Source: Sphingomonas phyllosphaerae
Lineage (GTDB): Bacteria; Pseudomonadota; Alphaproteobacteria; Sphingomonadales; Sphingomonadaceae
Assembly (NCBI RefSeq): GCF_029623345.1
Contig: NZ_JAPYKH010000025.1
Location: 1 to 49,090 of the forward strand
Length of the DNA: 49,090 nt
Direction: 5' to 3'
In this document: in pieces, positions 8,028 to 15,039 of the stretch
Layout of the letters: each line of letters begins with the position of its first letter
Numbering within the stretch: position 1 is the stretch's first letter
Translations under genes and position numbers: made by a program
The notes under the pieces: model-generated
Told to the model about the DNA's origin: nothing
The model's input: the letters and a program-made list of their open reading frames with translations, nothing else
Database searches by the model: none

Positions 8028-8690
8028 ATGGGCATTTTCTCCCGCACTCGCGACATCGTCGCCGCCAACATGGCCGAGCTGCTCGAGCGAGCAGACGACC
8101 CGGCGAAGATGGTTCGCATGATCATCCTCGAGATGGAGGAGACGTTGGTCGAGGTGCGCGCTTCCGCTGCCCGCACCATCGCCGATCAGAAGGAGATGCG
8201 GCGCCACATCCAGAAGCTGGCCGAGATCGAGGCGAGCTGGACCGAGAAGGCCGAGCTCGCGCTGTCGAAGGACCGTGAGGATCTCGCCAAGGCGGCGCTG
8301 GTCGAGCGCGGCAAGGCGGCCGAGATGGGCGCGCAGCTGCGCGACGAGGTCGCGACGCTCGACGAGGCGCTGCGCTCGTCCGAGGAGGATATCGCCAAGC
8401 TGCAGAGCAAGCTGCGCGAGGCGCGCGCCAAGCAGAACGCGATCGCGACGCGGCTCGAGAGCGCCAACACCAAGGCCAAGCTGCGCGAGATGTGGAACGG
8501 GCCGAAGACGCATGACGCGTTCAGCCGCTTCGAGGTGCTCGAGCGTCGCGCCGACGAAGCCGAGGGTCGCGCCGAGGCGATGGGCCTCACCCCGCGCACC
8601 CTCGACGATGAATTCGATGCACTGCGCTCCAGCGATAAGATCGACGCCGAGCTGGCGGCGCTCAAGGCTAAGCTGAACCGGGAGAATTGA
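8028..8690 (+). CDS. pspA: Phage shock protein A (PspA/IM30 family)
   Basis: A 220-aa peripheral membrane protein that oligomerises on stressed inner membrane and inhibits PspF. It begins MGIFSRTRDIVAANMAELLE, the amphipathic N-terminal helix typical of the family. The conserved DDPAKMVRMIILEMEETLVE and long coiled-coil helices follow (residues 25-150), with a C-terminal helix (DELDAELAALK-like). Length equals that of E. coli PspA. It is transcribed from the sigma-54 promoter and is followed by pspB one base after its stop. Confidence 0.97.
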   Translation: MGIFSRTRDIVAANMAELLERADDPAKMVRMIILEMEETLVEVRASAARTIADQKEMRRHIQKLAEIEASWTEKAELALSKDREDLAKAALVERGKAAEMGAQLRDEVATLDEALRSSEEDIAKLQSKLREARAKQNAIATRLESANTKAKLREMWNGPKTHDAFSRFEVLERRADEAEGRAEAMGLTPRTLDDEFDALRSSDKIDAELAALKAKLNREN

Positions 8691-8691
8691 G

Positions 8692-8988
8692 GTGGAAGAC
8701 GTCTTTGTCCCGCTGATCGCGATCACCTCGCTCTTCATCGGCCTGCCGTGGCTGATCCTTCACTATGTCACTCGGTGGAAGACCGCGCCGCGCATGACCG
8801 ACGAGGACGAGCGGCTGCTCGACGACATGTACAATCTCGCGCGCCGGCTGGAGGATCGCGTCACCACCGTCGAGCGGATCGTCGCCGCCGACAATCCCGA
8901 TTTCCGCCCGGGCATGGCCGATTACCGCAGCCAGCCCGACTATCGCCTCGACCAGCCGACGGCACGCTCGATCGATCGGAGGAACTAA
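8692..8988 (+). CDS. pspB: Envelope stress response membrane protein PspB
   Basis: Small inner-membrane protein that, with PspC, relieves PspA inhibition of PspF. The 98-aa product has an N-terminal membrane helix (FVPLIAITSLFIGLPWLILH), then a cytoplasmic helix with RLEDRVTTVERIVAADNPDFR, which matches the RI-LE-IL-A-P-WR signature of PspB. The C-terminus is about 20 residues longer than in E. coli. The start is GTG 8692, one base after pspA ends, with a GGGAGAATTGAG ribosome-binding region inside the pspA 3' end. The stop TAA overlaps the pspC ATG by one base. Confidence 0.92.
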   Translation: MEDVFVPLIAITSLFIGLPWLILHYVTRWKTAPRMTDEDERLLDDMYNLARRLEDRVTTVERIVAADNPDFRPGMADYRSQPDYRLDQPTARSIDRRN

Positions 8989-9368
8989 TGTCCGACAGTC
9001 GTACCAAATTCTACCTCGACCCGCAGAACGGCCAGTGGAAAGGGGTCTGCTCGGGCATCGCCGACTATACCGGGATCGACGTCGTCTGGGTGCGGGTGAT
9101 CACGGTGCTGCTCACGCTGGCGAGCGGCTTCTGGTGGACGATCCTGGCCTATGTGCTGATCGCCTGGATGGCGGAGCCCAAGCCTGCCGGTCTGTACCAG
9201 GACCGCGAGGACCAGAAATTCTGGCAGGGCGTCCGCTCCAATCCCAAGCGCTCCACCGCCGAGGTGCGCGCCAAGTTCCGCGAGATCGACCGGCGCCTTG
9301 CCGACATCGAGCTGCATTATACCAGCCGCAACAGCGCGCTCGCGCGCGAGATCGACAGCCTGCGCTGA
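8988..9368 (+). CDS. pspC: Envelope stress response membrane protein PspC
   Basis: A 126-aa inner-membrane sensor with a PspC domain: FYLDPQNGQWKGVCSGIADY, then DVVWVRVITVLLTLASGFWW and the membrane helix ILAYVLIAWMAEPKP. In E. coli it detects secretin stress and interacts with PspA and PspB. The C-terminal half is helical and ends ALAREIDSLR. That ending is shared with the small proteins encoded downstream (EIEALRDR, QIEQLRDR). The start is ATG 8988 after AGGAGG, overlapping the pspB stop by one base. Confidence 0.95.
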   Translation: MSDSRTKFYLDPQNGQWKGVCSGIADYTGIDVVWVRVITVLLTLASGFWWTILAYVLIAWMAEPKPAGLYQDREDQKFWQGVRSNPKRSTAEVRAKFREIDRRLADIELHYTSRNSALAREIDSLR

Positions 9369-9393
9369 CACCGCACGAGAGGGAGGCACGGAC

Positions 9394-9708
9394 ATGGACA
9401 TGGGTTGGATGGTGCCGGTGGGGATCGTCACCGCGGTGAGCGCCTCGCACGCCTTTCGCACCTGGGTGCGCGCGCGGCACGGCTATCCGCTCGACGACGA
9501 GCGCCGCGGTCGGCGACGCCATGGCGCGCCCGCGCTCGCCGGCGACGCGATCGGCCCCGACCGCGGCGTCGCGCTGCTCGAGGCCGAGAACGAACGGCTC
9601 ACGGGCAAGATCGGCCGACTGGAAGAGCGGATCGCGGTGCTGGAGCGCATCGCCACCGATCCCGCTGTCCGCACCGCGCGCGAGATCGAGGCGCTGCGCG
9701 ACCGCTGA
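9394..9708 (+). CDS. PspB-like small membrane/coiled-coil protein 1 of 4
   Basis: A 104-aa protein preceded by GAGGGAGG. It has an N-terminal hydrophobic segment (residues 4-20), a basic linker and a C-terminal coiled coil, ENERLTGKIGRLEERIAVLE followed by RIATDPAVRTAREIEALRDR. The R-I/V-x-x-LERI core resembles the PspB cytoplasmic helix. It lies 25 bp after pspC and probably belongs to the psp operon. No described product is recognised. The shared ending with PspC and the other three paralogues suggests a common interaction surface. Confidence 0.8.
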   Translation: MDMGWMVPVGIVTAVSASHAFRTWVRARHGYPLDDERRGRRRHGAPALAGDAIGPDRGVALLEAENERLTGKIGRLEERIAVLERIATDPAVRTAREIEALRDR

Positions 9709-9731
9709 GAAGACGAGGTAGGAGACGCGTC

Positions 9732-10016
9732 ATGTCCGAGCAACTCAACGGCTTCACCATCTTCATGCTGGCCTTCGTGGTGATCGGACTGCCCGTGATC
9801 CTGGGCGTCGGCGGCGAGATGTTTCGCCGCTGGCTGACCCACAAGGAGCGGATGGCGCAGGTGCTGACCGAAGCCACCGCGGAGAAGGCCGCGCAATATG
9901 CGGCGCACACCGAGCGGCTCGAGGCGCGCGTGCGCGTGCTGGAGCGCATCGCCACCGACCGGGGCGCCGACGTTGCCGCCCAGATCGAACAATTGCGCGA
10001 CGACCGGCTCAACTGA
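9732..10016 (+). CDS. PspB-like small membrane/coiled-coil protein 2 of 4
   Basis: A 94-aa protein with one clear N-terminal membrane helix (FTIFMLAFVVIGLPVILGVG), an amphipathic basic stretch (EMFRRWLTHKERMAQVL) and the shared C-terminal module ERLEARVRVLERIATDRGAD followed by QIEQLRDDRLN. The topology matches PspB: short N-terminus out, helix, cytoplasmic coiled coil. It starts at ATG 9732 after GGTAGGAGA, 23 bp after the previous gene. It is likely a diverged PspB duplicate. Confidence 0.8.
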   Translation: MSEQLNGFTIFMLAFVVIGLPVILGVGGEMFRRWLTHKERMAQVLTEATAEKAAQYAAHTERLEARVRVLERIATDRGADVAAQIEQLRDDRLN

Positions 10017-10043
10017 GCCGCGCGCGCCACGAGGGAGAGTAAG

Positions 10044-10295
10044 ATGGGTCCGTTCTCGATGGTCGTCGCCATCGTCTTCATCCTGATGATCGGCCGCGTG
10101 CTGCAGGAGCGCTATCGCGCGATCGGCCGGGTGCGCGACGGCGACGGCGCCGGTTACCCGAGCGTCGACGTCGCCCGCTCGCAGGACGAGGTGCGCCAGC
10201 TCAAGGAGCGTGTCGCGGTGCTCGAGCGCCTCATCACCGACAATCATGGCCGCGCCGATCTGGAACGCCAGATCGAGCAGCTGCGCGACCGCTGA
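10044..10295 (+). CDS. PspB-like small membrane/coiled-coil protein 3 of 4
   Basis: An 83-aa protein with an N-terminal membrane helix (FSMVVAIVFILMIGRVLQ) and a C-terminal coiled coil VRQLKERVAVLERLITDNHG ending LERQIEQLRDR. The module is nearly identical in layout to the two preceding genes. It starts at ATG 10044 after GAGGGAGAG, 27 bp after the previous stop. No database family is recognised apart from the PspB resemblance. Confidence 0.8.
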   Translation: MGPFSMVVAIVFILMIGRVLQERYRAIGRVRDGDGAGYPSVDVARSQDEVRQLKERVAVLERLITDNHGRADLERQIEQLRDR

Positions 10296-10321
10296 CCTCA
10301 ACCCGTACGGAGACGGCAGCC

Positions 10322-10561
10322 ATGTCCGATCCCACTTTCTACCTCAGCATGGCCGCGACCGGGCTCGCCGGGCTGGCGATGCTGATCTACGCCGCGCTCA
10401 ACGGCTGGCGCGGCTGGCTCCGGCTTCAGCACGAGCAGCTCGGGCATCACCGCGAGGGCCACGCCCCAGCGCCGCCCAGCGCGGGCGCGCGGATCGAGAT
10501 CGCCGATCTCAAGGAGCGTATCCGCAAGCTCGAGGCGATCGCGGCGGGGGTGGACCTCTGA
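10322..10561 (+). CDS. PspB-like small membrane/coiled-coil protein 4 of 4
   Basis: A 79-aa protein with a membrane helix (FYLSMAATGLAGLAMLIYAA), a His-rich linker and a short C-terminal coiled coil (IADLKERIRKLEAIAAGVDL). It keeps the K/R-E-R-I-x-x-LE-I core but lacks the EIExLRDR ending of its neighbours. The start is ATG 10322, preceded by a weak GGAGACGG site. It ends the run of same-strand small genes; sufE follows 55 bp later. Confidence 0.78.
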   Translation: MSDPTFYLSMAATGLAGLAMLIYAALNGWRGWLRLQHEQLGHHREGHAPAPPSAGARIEIADLKERIRKLEAIAAGVDL

Positions 10562-10616
10562 ACGATGGTCCTCTGGGCGGTTGCGGTGCGCGCGCGCGGC
10601 GGCTAGCCCGCGCGCG

Positions 10617-11036
10617 ATGACCGACACCGCCCCCACGCTCGACGCGATCCGCGAGGAATATGAGTTCGTCGAGGGTGATGACCGCTACCGCCTGCTAGTC
10701 GAGCTGGGCCGCTCGCTCGAGCCGATGCCCGCAGCGCTCAAGACCGAAGCAACGTTGGTGCGGGGCTGCTCCGCCTCGGTATGGGTCTATCCGACGGTGC
10801 CGGCGCACGGCACGCTCCACTTCCTGGCCGATAGCAACGCCGCGATCACCAAGGGGATCATCGCCCTGGTGCTACTCACGGTGCAGGACCGCGCTCCGCG
10901 CGAGATCCTGGCGACCGACATAGAAGGCGCGCTGGCGCCGTTCGAGCTCAAGGCGCAGCTGAGTTCGAACCGGACGCAGGGCATCCCGAACATGATCGCG
11001 CTGATCCGCGAGACGGCGCGGCGTTACGCGGGGTGA
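10617..11036 (+). CDS. sufE: Cysteine desulfuration protein SufE
   Basis: Accepts sulfur from SufS and passes it to SufB for Fe-S cluster assembly. The 139-aa product has the SufE core DRYRLLVELGRSLEPMP and the sulfur-acceptor cysteine at position 51 in VRGCSASVW, the same position as in E. coli SufE. The C-terminal helix (NRTQGIPNMIALIRETARRY) is also typical. The suf operon is not in this window, so it stands apart. ATG 10617 gives a standard length; upstream in-frame codons are unsupported. Confidence 0.94.
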   Translation: MTDTAPTLDAIREEYEFVEGDDRYRLLVELGRSLEPMPAALKTEATLVRGCSASVWVYPTVPAHGTLHFLADSNAAITKGIIALVLLTVQDRAPREILATDIEGALAPFELKAQLSSNRTQGIPNMIALIRETARRYAG

Positions 11037-11247
11037 GGTGGTGCGCGGCGCGGTAGCGCGCGGGTGCGTCCTCGTCTCACTTGCCGTCATTCCTACGCAC
11101 GCGGGAATCCGGACAGGCTGACCGCCCCGATGGAGTCGGTACGTCGGCGCGTCTGGATCCCTGCCCACTCGGGAATGCCGAGGAGGCTGACGAGGTCGAC
11201 CGTCGCTACCCTCGCGCTCACTGTCGCGGGCTGACCGTCGGCAGCTC
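11037..11247. repeat. Intergenic repeat region, no gene seen
   Basis: The spacer between convergent sufE and the ferredoxin gene. It begins near 11083 with CGTCATTCCTACGCACGCGG, followed by GGGAATCCGGACAGGCTGACCG. A related string, GGGAATGCCGAGGAGGCTGACGAG, occurs about 70 bp later, so there is an internal imperfect duplication. No open frame is supported. Confidence 0.5.
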
Positions 11248-11550
11248 TCACCCTTCGCCGCGCAAGCTCCCCGCCAGCGCCGCCACGTCGGCTCCCGCAT
11301 CGACCAGCCGCCATCGATCCGGCACGCGCGTGTCGACCATGGTCACCGCCCCGCGCGGGCACACGCCGAGGCAGCGCACCTCGATGACGCCGAGCGCTGC
11401 CCTGCGCCCCTTGCCCAGCCCGGGTTCGTCGCGCAGCGCCTTGGCGAGCGACTGCTTGCCCTTGCGACCGAAGCCGCCGCCCAGCTTCTTCGAGCATTTG
11501 CCGCACACCAGCAGCGCGCCGCCCCAGCGCGCGCGGACCTCGTTCGTCAC
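11248..11550 (-). CDS. Thioredoxin-like [2Fe-2S] ferredoxin-domain protein
   Basis: A 100-aa protein with cysteines at 16, 19, 60 and 64 in LVCGKCSKKL and VRCLGVCPRGAVTMV. This spacing fits the thioredoxin-fold [2Fe-2S] ferredoxins related to NuoE and Shethna-type proteins. The central part is basic and glycine-rich. The start is GTG 11550, overlapping the upstream J-domain gene stop by four bases (GTGA), so both are made from one transcript. Partner and electron donor are unknown. Confidence 0.85.
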   Translation of the reverse strand: MTNEVRARWGGALLVCGKCSKKLGGGFGRKGKQSLAKALRDEPGLGKGRRAALGVIEVRCLGVCPRGAVTMVDTRVPDRWRLVDAGADVAALAGSLRGEG

Positions 11551-12095
11551 GCCTGCGCCCGCGGCTTCCAGGTGCGCGCGTCCTCGGCGGCGCGCAGCAC
11601 CTCATAGGCCGCCTGGATCGCCTGAAAGCGCTTGGCCGCCTCGGCGTCGCCGGGGCGAACGTCGGGGTGGTTCGACTTGGCGAGCCGGCGCCACGCCAGC
11701 CGCACGTCGTCGAACGAGGAGTCCACCTCGAGCTCGAGCACCTCGAGCGCGCGGATCTCGTCGCGCGAGCGCGTGCCGTCGCCCGGCCCGGCCCAGGCCT
11801 GGTGACGCGACTGCTGATAACCGCCGGCGTCGCGGCGCTCGTCGGCCTCGCGCGCCGCCGCCTCCTCGGCGGATAGACCCTCGAAGTAATTCCAGCCGCG
11901 ATTGTACTCGGCCGCGTGCGTCTGACAAAAATACCAGCGGTCGGGGCTATTGGGCGACTTGGGCGCGGGGCAGTTACCCGGTTCCTCGCAGCCGTGGCGG
12001 TCGCACAACCGCACGTTCGCCGCGTCGCGGCCGGCGCCATAGCCGCGCCAGCGCGGGAAACCCCAGTCGTTCGAGCGGGTAGGAATACGTGCCAT
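11547..12095 (-). CDS. J-domain (DnaJ-like) protein with N-terminal Cys/His cluster
   Basis: A 182-aa protein. The C-terminal third (residues 115-175) is a J domain: ALEVLELEVDSSFDDVRLAW, then the HPD motif at 143-145 that stimulates Hsp70, then AAKRFQAIQAAYEVL. The N-terminal part holds Cys31, His34, Cys36, Cys42, Cys57 and His60 (RLCDRHGCEEPGNCPAPK and WYFCQTHAAEYNRGWNYFEG), a likely metal-binding site. It is not canonical DnaJ, having neither G/F region nor zinc-finger repeats. The start is ATG 12095 because the open frame beyond it runs into the RNase P RNA gene. Confidence 0.88.
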   Translation of the reverse strand: MARIPTRSNDWGFPRWRGYGAGRDAANVRLCDRHGCEEPGNCPAPKSPNSPDRWYFCQTHAAEYNRGWNYFEGLSAEEAAAREADERRDAGGYQQSRHQAWAGPGDGTRSRDEIRALEVLELEVDSSFDDVRLAWRRLAKSNHPDVRPGDAEAAKRFQAIQAAYEVLRAAEDARTWKPRAQA

Positions 12096-12153
12096 GCGCA
12101 CCGGCACATAGGGTCCGCCGCCGCGCGCGCCAAGCGAGCGCGGCAGCGAAAAT

Positions 12154-12544
12154 GCCAGGGGGCCTGTAAGCCGGGTTCTGTCCATCCCTTTCGGGACTGG
12201 GCGACCATTCCTCTCGGCGCGCCGTTGCCGACGCGCTCCAGCGACCAACCCGGGCGGCGAGCGGGAACACGCCCCGGACGCGCGAACGCGCCCCTGCCGC
12301 CCCTATTCGGTCTTGCTCCCGGTGGGGTTTACCGTGCCACGACCGTTGCCGGCCGCGCGGTGCGCTCTTACCGCACCCTTTCACCATGGCCCGGCCGAAG
12401 CCGTGGCCGTCTGCTCTCTGTTGCACTGTCCCTGACCGCGGGCTCGCGCCCTTGGCCGGCGGGCGTTACCCGCCACCGTCGTTCCGTGGAGCCCGGACTT
12501 TCCTCGGCACGCTCACGCGTGACGCGGCCGCCCGGCCCCCTGGC
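12154..12544 (-). ncRNA. rnpB: RNase P catalytic RNA
   Basis: Bacterial RNase P RNA of about 391 nt, read on the minus strand. The universally conserved GAGGAAAGTCCGGGCTCC lies near the 5' end. The 3' part carries AGAGGAATGG and ACAGAACCCGGCTTACAG. The terminal P1 helix is a perfect 11-bp pairing of GCCAGGGGGCC (12544-12534) with GGCCCCCTGGC (12164-12154). The ends are set by P1 and may be off by a few bases. It lies 38 bp after the amidase stop and 58 bp before the J-domain start, all on the same strand. Confidence 0.96.
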
Positions 12545-12582
12545 GCGGTCGCCCTAGCGGCTCCCGCGCTGCCTGGGAAGCG

Positions 12583-13272
12583 TCAGTCGTCGCCGCGCGG
12601 GCGGGGAAGCAGCAGCGCGAGCAGGATCATGCGGCATTCGGCATCGATCTCGCCGTCGATCAGCTCGGGGCGGAAACGCCGCTGGAACGCCATGATCGCT
12701 GCCATCCGGTCGGTGACGTCATAGCCGAAGCGCTCGAGCGCGAGGCAGAAAGCGGGCTCGCTCCAGAACGGATCCATCAGGTTCTTGGTCGGGCGCGGCA
12801 GCGCCAGCCGCAGCCGCGCCAGCCGGTGCCACGGGAACAGCTCGCCCGGATCGCGCTTGCGCGCTGGCGCGATATCGGAATGGCCGACGATATTGCCGCG
12901 CGTGATTTCGTAGTGGTCCTTGAGATGCGCGACCAGCCGGATCACCGCATCGACCTGCGCCTCGGGAAAGGCGCGATAGCCGAACTCATGCCCGGGGTTG
13001 ACGATCTCGATCCCGAGCGACGCGGAGTTGACGTCGTCCACGTCGCGCCAGTGCGACGCGCCGGCGTGCCAGGCGCGCTTGTCGTCGTCGACGAGCCGGA
13101 GCAGCGTGCCGTCCTCGTCCACGACATAGTGGCTCGACACTTCGGCGGCGGGGTCGCGCAGCCGCGCGATCGCCTCCTCGGCGCTGCGCATCCCGGTATA
13201 ATGTAGCACGATCATCGAGATCGGCAGCTTGCGCTCGTTGAAGTTGGGCGACGGCGCCTCGACACATCTCAT
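12583..13272 (-). CDS. N-acetylmuramoyl-L-alanine amidase (AmpD/AmiD-like)
   Basis: Cleaves the bond between MurNAc and the stem peptide. The 229-aa product has an Amidase_2 domain: IVLHYTGM with the first zinc His, SSHYVVDEDG, HAGASHW, SLGIEIVNPG and VGHSDIAPARKRDPG with the second His and the catalytic region. The C-terminal 60 residues (WSEPAFCLALERFGYDVTDR, then AFQRRFRPELIDGEID) are a peptidoglycan-binding domain, as in the AmiD-type rather than minimal AmpD. No signal peptide is obvious, so location is uncertain. ATG 13272 overlaps the EamA-gene stop by four bases. Confidence 0.93.
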   Translation of the reverse strand: MRCVEAPSPNFNERKLPISMIVLHYTGMRSAEEAIARLRDPAAEVSSHYVVDEDGTLLRLVDDDKRAWHAGASHWRDVDDVNSASLGIEIVNPGHEFGYRAFPEAQVDAVIRLVAHLKDHYEITRGNIVGHSDIAPARKRDPGELFPWHRLARLRLALPRPTKNLMDPFWSEPAFCLALERFGYDVTDRMAAIMAFQRRFRPELIDGEIDAECRMILLALLLPRPRGDD

Positions 13273-14171
13273 GCTCGTCGCTCACCCTTCGCCGCCGTCC
13301 GGATCGTCACGATCGCTACCCCCAGCATCGCCACCGCGCCCCCGGCCACCATCGGCCAGGTCAGCGGCGTGCCGAACCAATAGGATGCGGCGGCGACGCT
13401 GACCACCGGCGCGGCGAGCGTCAGCGGCGTGACGGTCGAGACCGGGTGGCGTTGCAGCAGCCACATCATCGAACCGTGGCCCAGCACGGTCGAGCCGATG
13501 CCGGAGAAAGCGATCGGCAGCAGCGCCGCAATTGGCGTGCGCGGCAGCCGCGCGAAGGCGCCGGGCTCGAACCACCATGACGCCGCGGCCAGCGTCAGCG
13601 TCCCGAGCAGACCGATCCAGGCGTAGATCGTCAGCACCGGCACGCCGACCAGCCGGCGCTGGATGAGCGAGCAGACCGCCCACACCATGCTGCTCGCCGC
13701 CGTCAGCGCCAGACCCAATCCCTCGCGCGCCGTGGCAGGATCGAATACCAGCAGCCCCACGCCGGCGAAGGCGAGCAGGATGCCGATCACGCGCGGCGCG
13801 TGGATCCGCTCGCGCAACACCGCGATCGCGAGCAGCAGCGAGAAGGGCACGCCGAGTTGCCCCGCGATCGCCAGTGCACCGACATTGTCGGACACCGCGA
13901 GGCTGAGATTGATGAAGACGTAGAACAGCCCGCCCGAGAGCACGCCCAGCGTCAGCAGCGGCGCCATCTTGCCCGGCACGACGCGCAGTGCACTGGCGCA
14001 GACCAGCAGCACGATCAGCTGGCGCAGCATGCCCGCGGTGATCGGCGGGACGAGCGCGACCGCCTCCTTCACCGCGACGATGTTGAGGCCCCACAGCAGG
14101 TTCATCATCACCACCACGGCGAGGTCGCGCGCGCCGAAGGTGCTGGTAGTGGTCGGGGCGGCGCTGCTCAC
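13269..14171 (-). CDS. EamA/DMT-family transporter
   Basis: A 300-aa membrane protein with about ten hydrophobic helices in two EamA repeats; the second starts near LGLALTAASSMVWAVCSLIQ. Features such as NLLWGLNIVAVKEAV and the GVALLVFDP-type loop (GVGLLVFDPATAREG) are typical of drug/metabolite exporters. Substrate cannot be inferred. The start appears to be GTG 14171. It lies 19 bp after cheR and overlaps the amidase gene by four bases, so it may be read through from the chemotaxis genes. Confidence 0.9.
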   Translation of the reverse strand: MSSAAPTTTSTFGARDLAVVVMMNLLWGLNIVAVKEAVALVPPITAGMLRQLIVLLVCASALRVVPGKMAPLLTLGVLSGGLFYVFINLSLAVSDNVGALAIAGQLGVPFSLLLAIAVLRERIHAPRVIGILLAFAGVGLLVFDPATAREGLGLALTAASSMVWAVCSLIQRRLVGVPVLTIYAWIGLLGTLTLAAASWWFEPGAFARLPRTPIAALLPIAFSGIGSTVLGHGSMMWLLQRHPVSTVTPLTLAAPVVSVAAASYWFGTPLTWPMVAGGAVAMLGVAIVTIRTAAKGERRA

Positions 14172-14190
14172 GCCTTACCGGATCGCGGAC

Positions 14191-15039
14191 TTAGCGCGCG
14201 GTGTAAAGCCGCTCCGGCGTGTCGGGGGCACCGACGCGCTCGTAGAAGCCGCGCGCACGGCGGCACGGGCGCAGCCGATCCGACTGGCCGATAACGGTCT
14301 CGCCCGCGCCGAGCAGCAGCACGCCGCTGGGCTTGAGTGCCGCGGCGAGCCGCTCGAGCACTTGCTCGCGCAGGTGCGGCGCGAGGTAGAACAGCACGTT
14401 GCGGCACAGGATCAGGTCGAACAGCCCGGCCGGCGCCGGATCGGTCACCAGATTGTGGCGGCGGTAGGTGATCGTCGCGAGCAGCTTGGGCTGCGCCACC
14501 CAGTGATCGTTCGGCGCGCTGTCGAACCATCGCATCATGCGCCGTATTGGCAGGCCGCGCTGGATCTCGAACTGGCTGTAGCTGCCCGCCCGGGCGCGCG
14601 CGATTGCGGCGGCGGAGACATCGGTGGCGACGATCTCGGGCGTCGGCCCGCCCGCCTCGGCGAACAGCATGGCGAGCGACAGCGGCTCCTGGCCGGTGGC
14701 GCAGGCGGCGCACCATACGCGCGCGGGCGCGGGCTGCTCCTGCACCAGCTTGGCGGCGGCCTCGATCACGCCCGCGTCGCGGTAGAAGCTGGTCTCCTGG
14801 TTGAGCAGCGAATCGACGATCCGATCAGCCAGTGCGGTGTCGTGACGTTCCATCAGCCTCGCCGTGAGTTGTTCGACCCGATCGAGCCCGAGCGACTGGA
14901 GCAGCGGCTTCAGCGCGGCGTCGAATTTCCAGCTACGGCCAGCGGCGATGCGCTGGCCGGTGCGCGCCTCGAGCAGCGCGGCGAAGACCTGTGCCGAGCC
15001 CGCGTCGATCGTCGGCTGACCCAGCGCCGCCGCGCTCAT
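14191..15039 (-). CDS. cheR: Chemotaxis protein methyltransferase CheR
   Basis: SAM-dependent methyltransferase for glutamates of chemoreceptors. The 282-aa product has the N-terminal helical CheR domain and LNQETSFYRD. The SAM loop is VWCAACATGQEPLSLAM, equivalent to the usual W-A-G-C-STG-EEPY. It is followed by IVATDVSAAAIARAR and FDLILCRNVLFYL. The start is ATG 15039, overlapping the cheB stop by four bases; the frame runs further upstream inside cheB without support. Together they set adaptation of the chemotaxis pathway. Confidence 0.95.
   Translation of the reverse strand: MSAAALGQPTIDAGSAQVFAALLEARTGQRIAAGRSWKFDAALKPLLQSLGLDRVEQLTARLMERHDTALADRIVDSLLNQETSFYRDAGVIEAAAKLVQEQPAPARVWCAACATGQEPLSLAMLFAEAGGPTPEIVATDVSAAAIARARAGSYSQFEIQRGLPIRRMMRWFDSAPNDHWVAQPKLLATITYRRHNLVTDPAPAGLFDLILCRNVLFYLAPHLREQVLERLAAALKPSGVLLLGAGETVIGQSDRLRPCRRARGFYERVGAPDTPERLYTAR

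Noticed and set aside
12096..12248. N-terminal extension of the J-domain protein
   Set aside because: The extra frame overlaps the rnpB 3' end and has no ribosome-binding site or family similarity.
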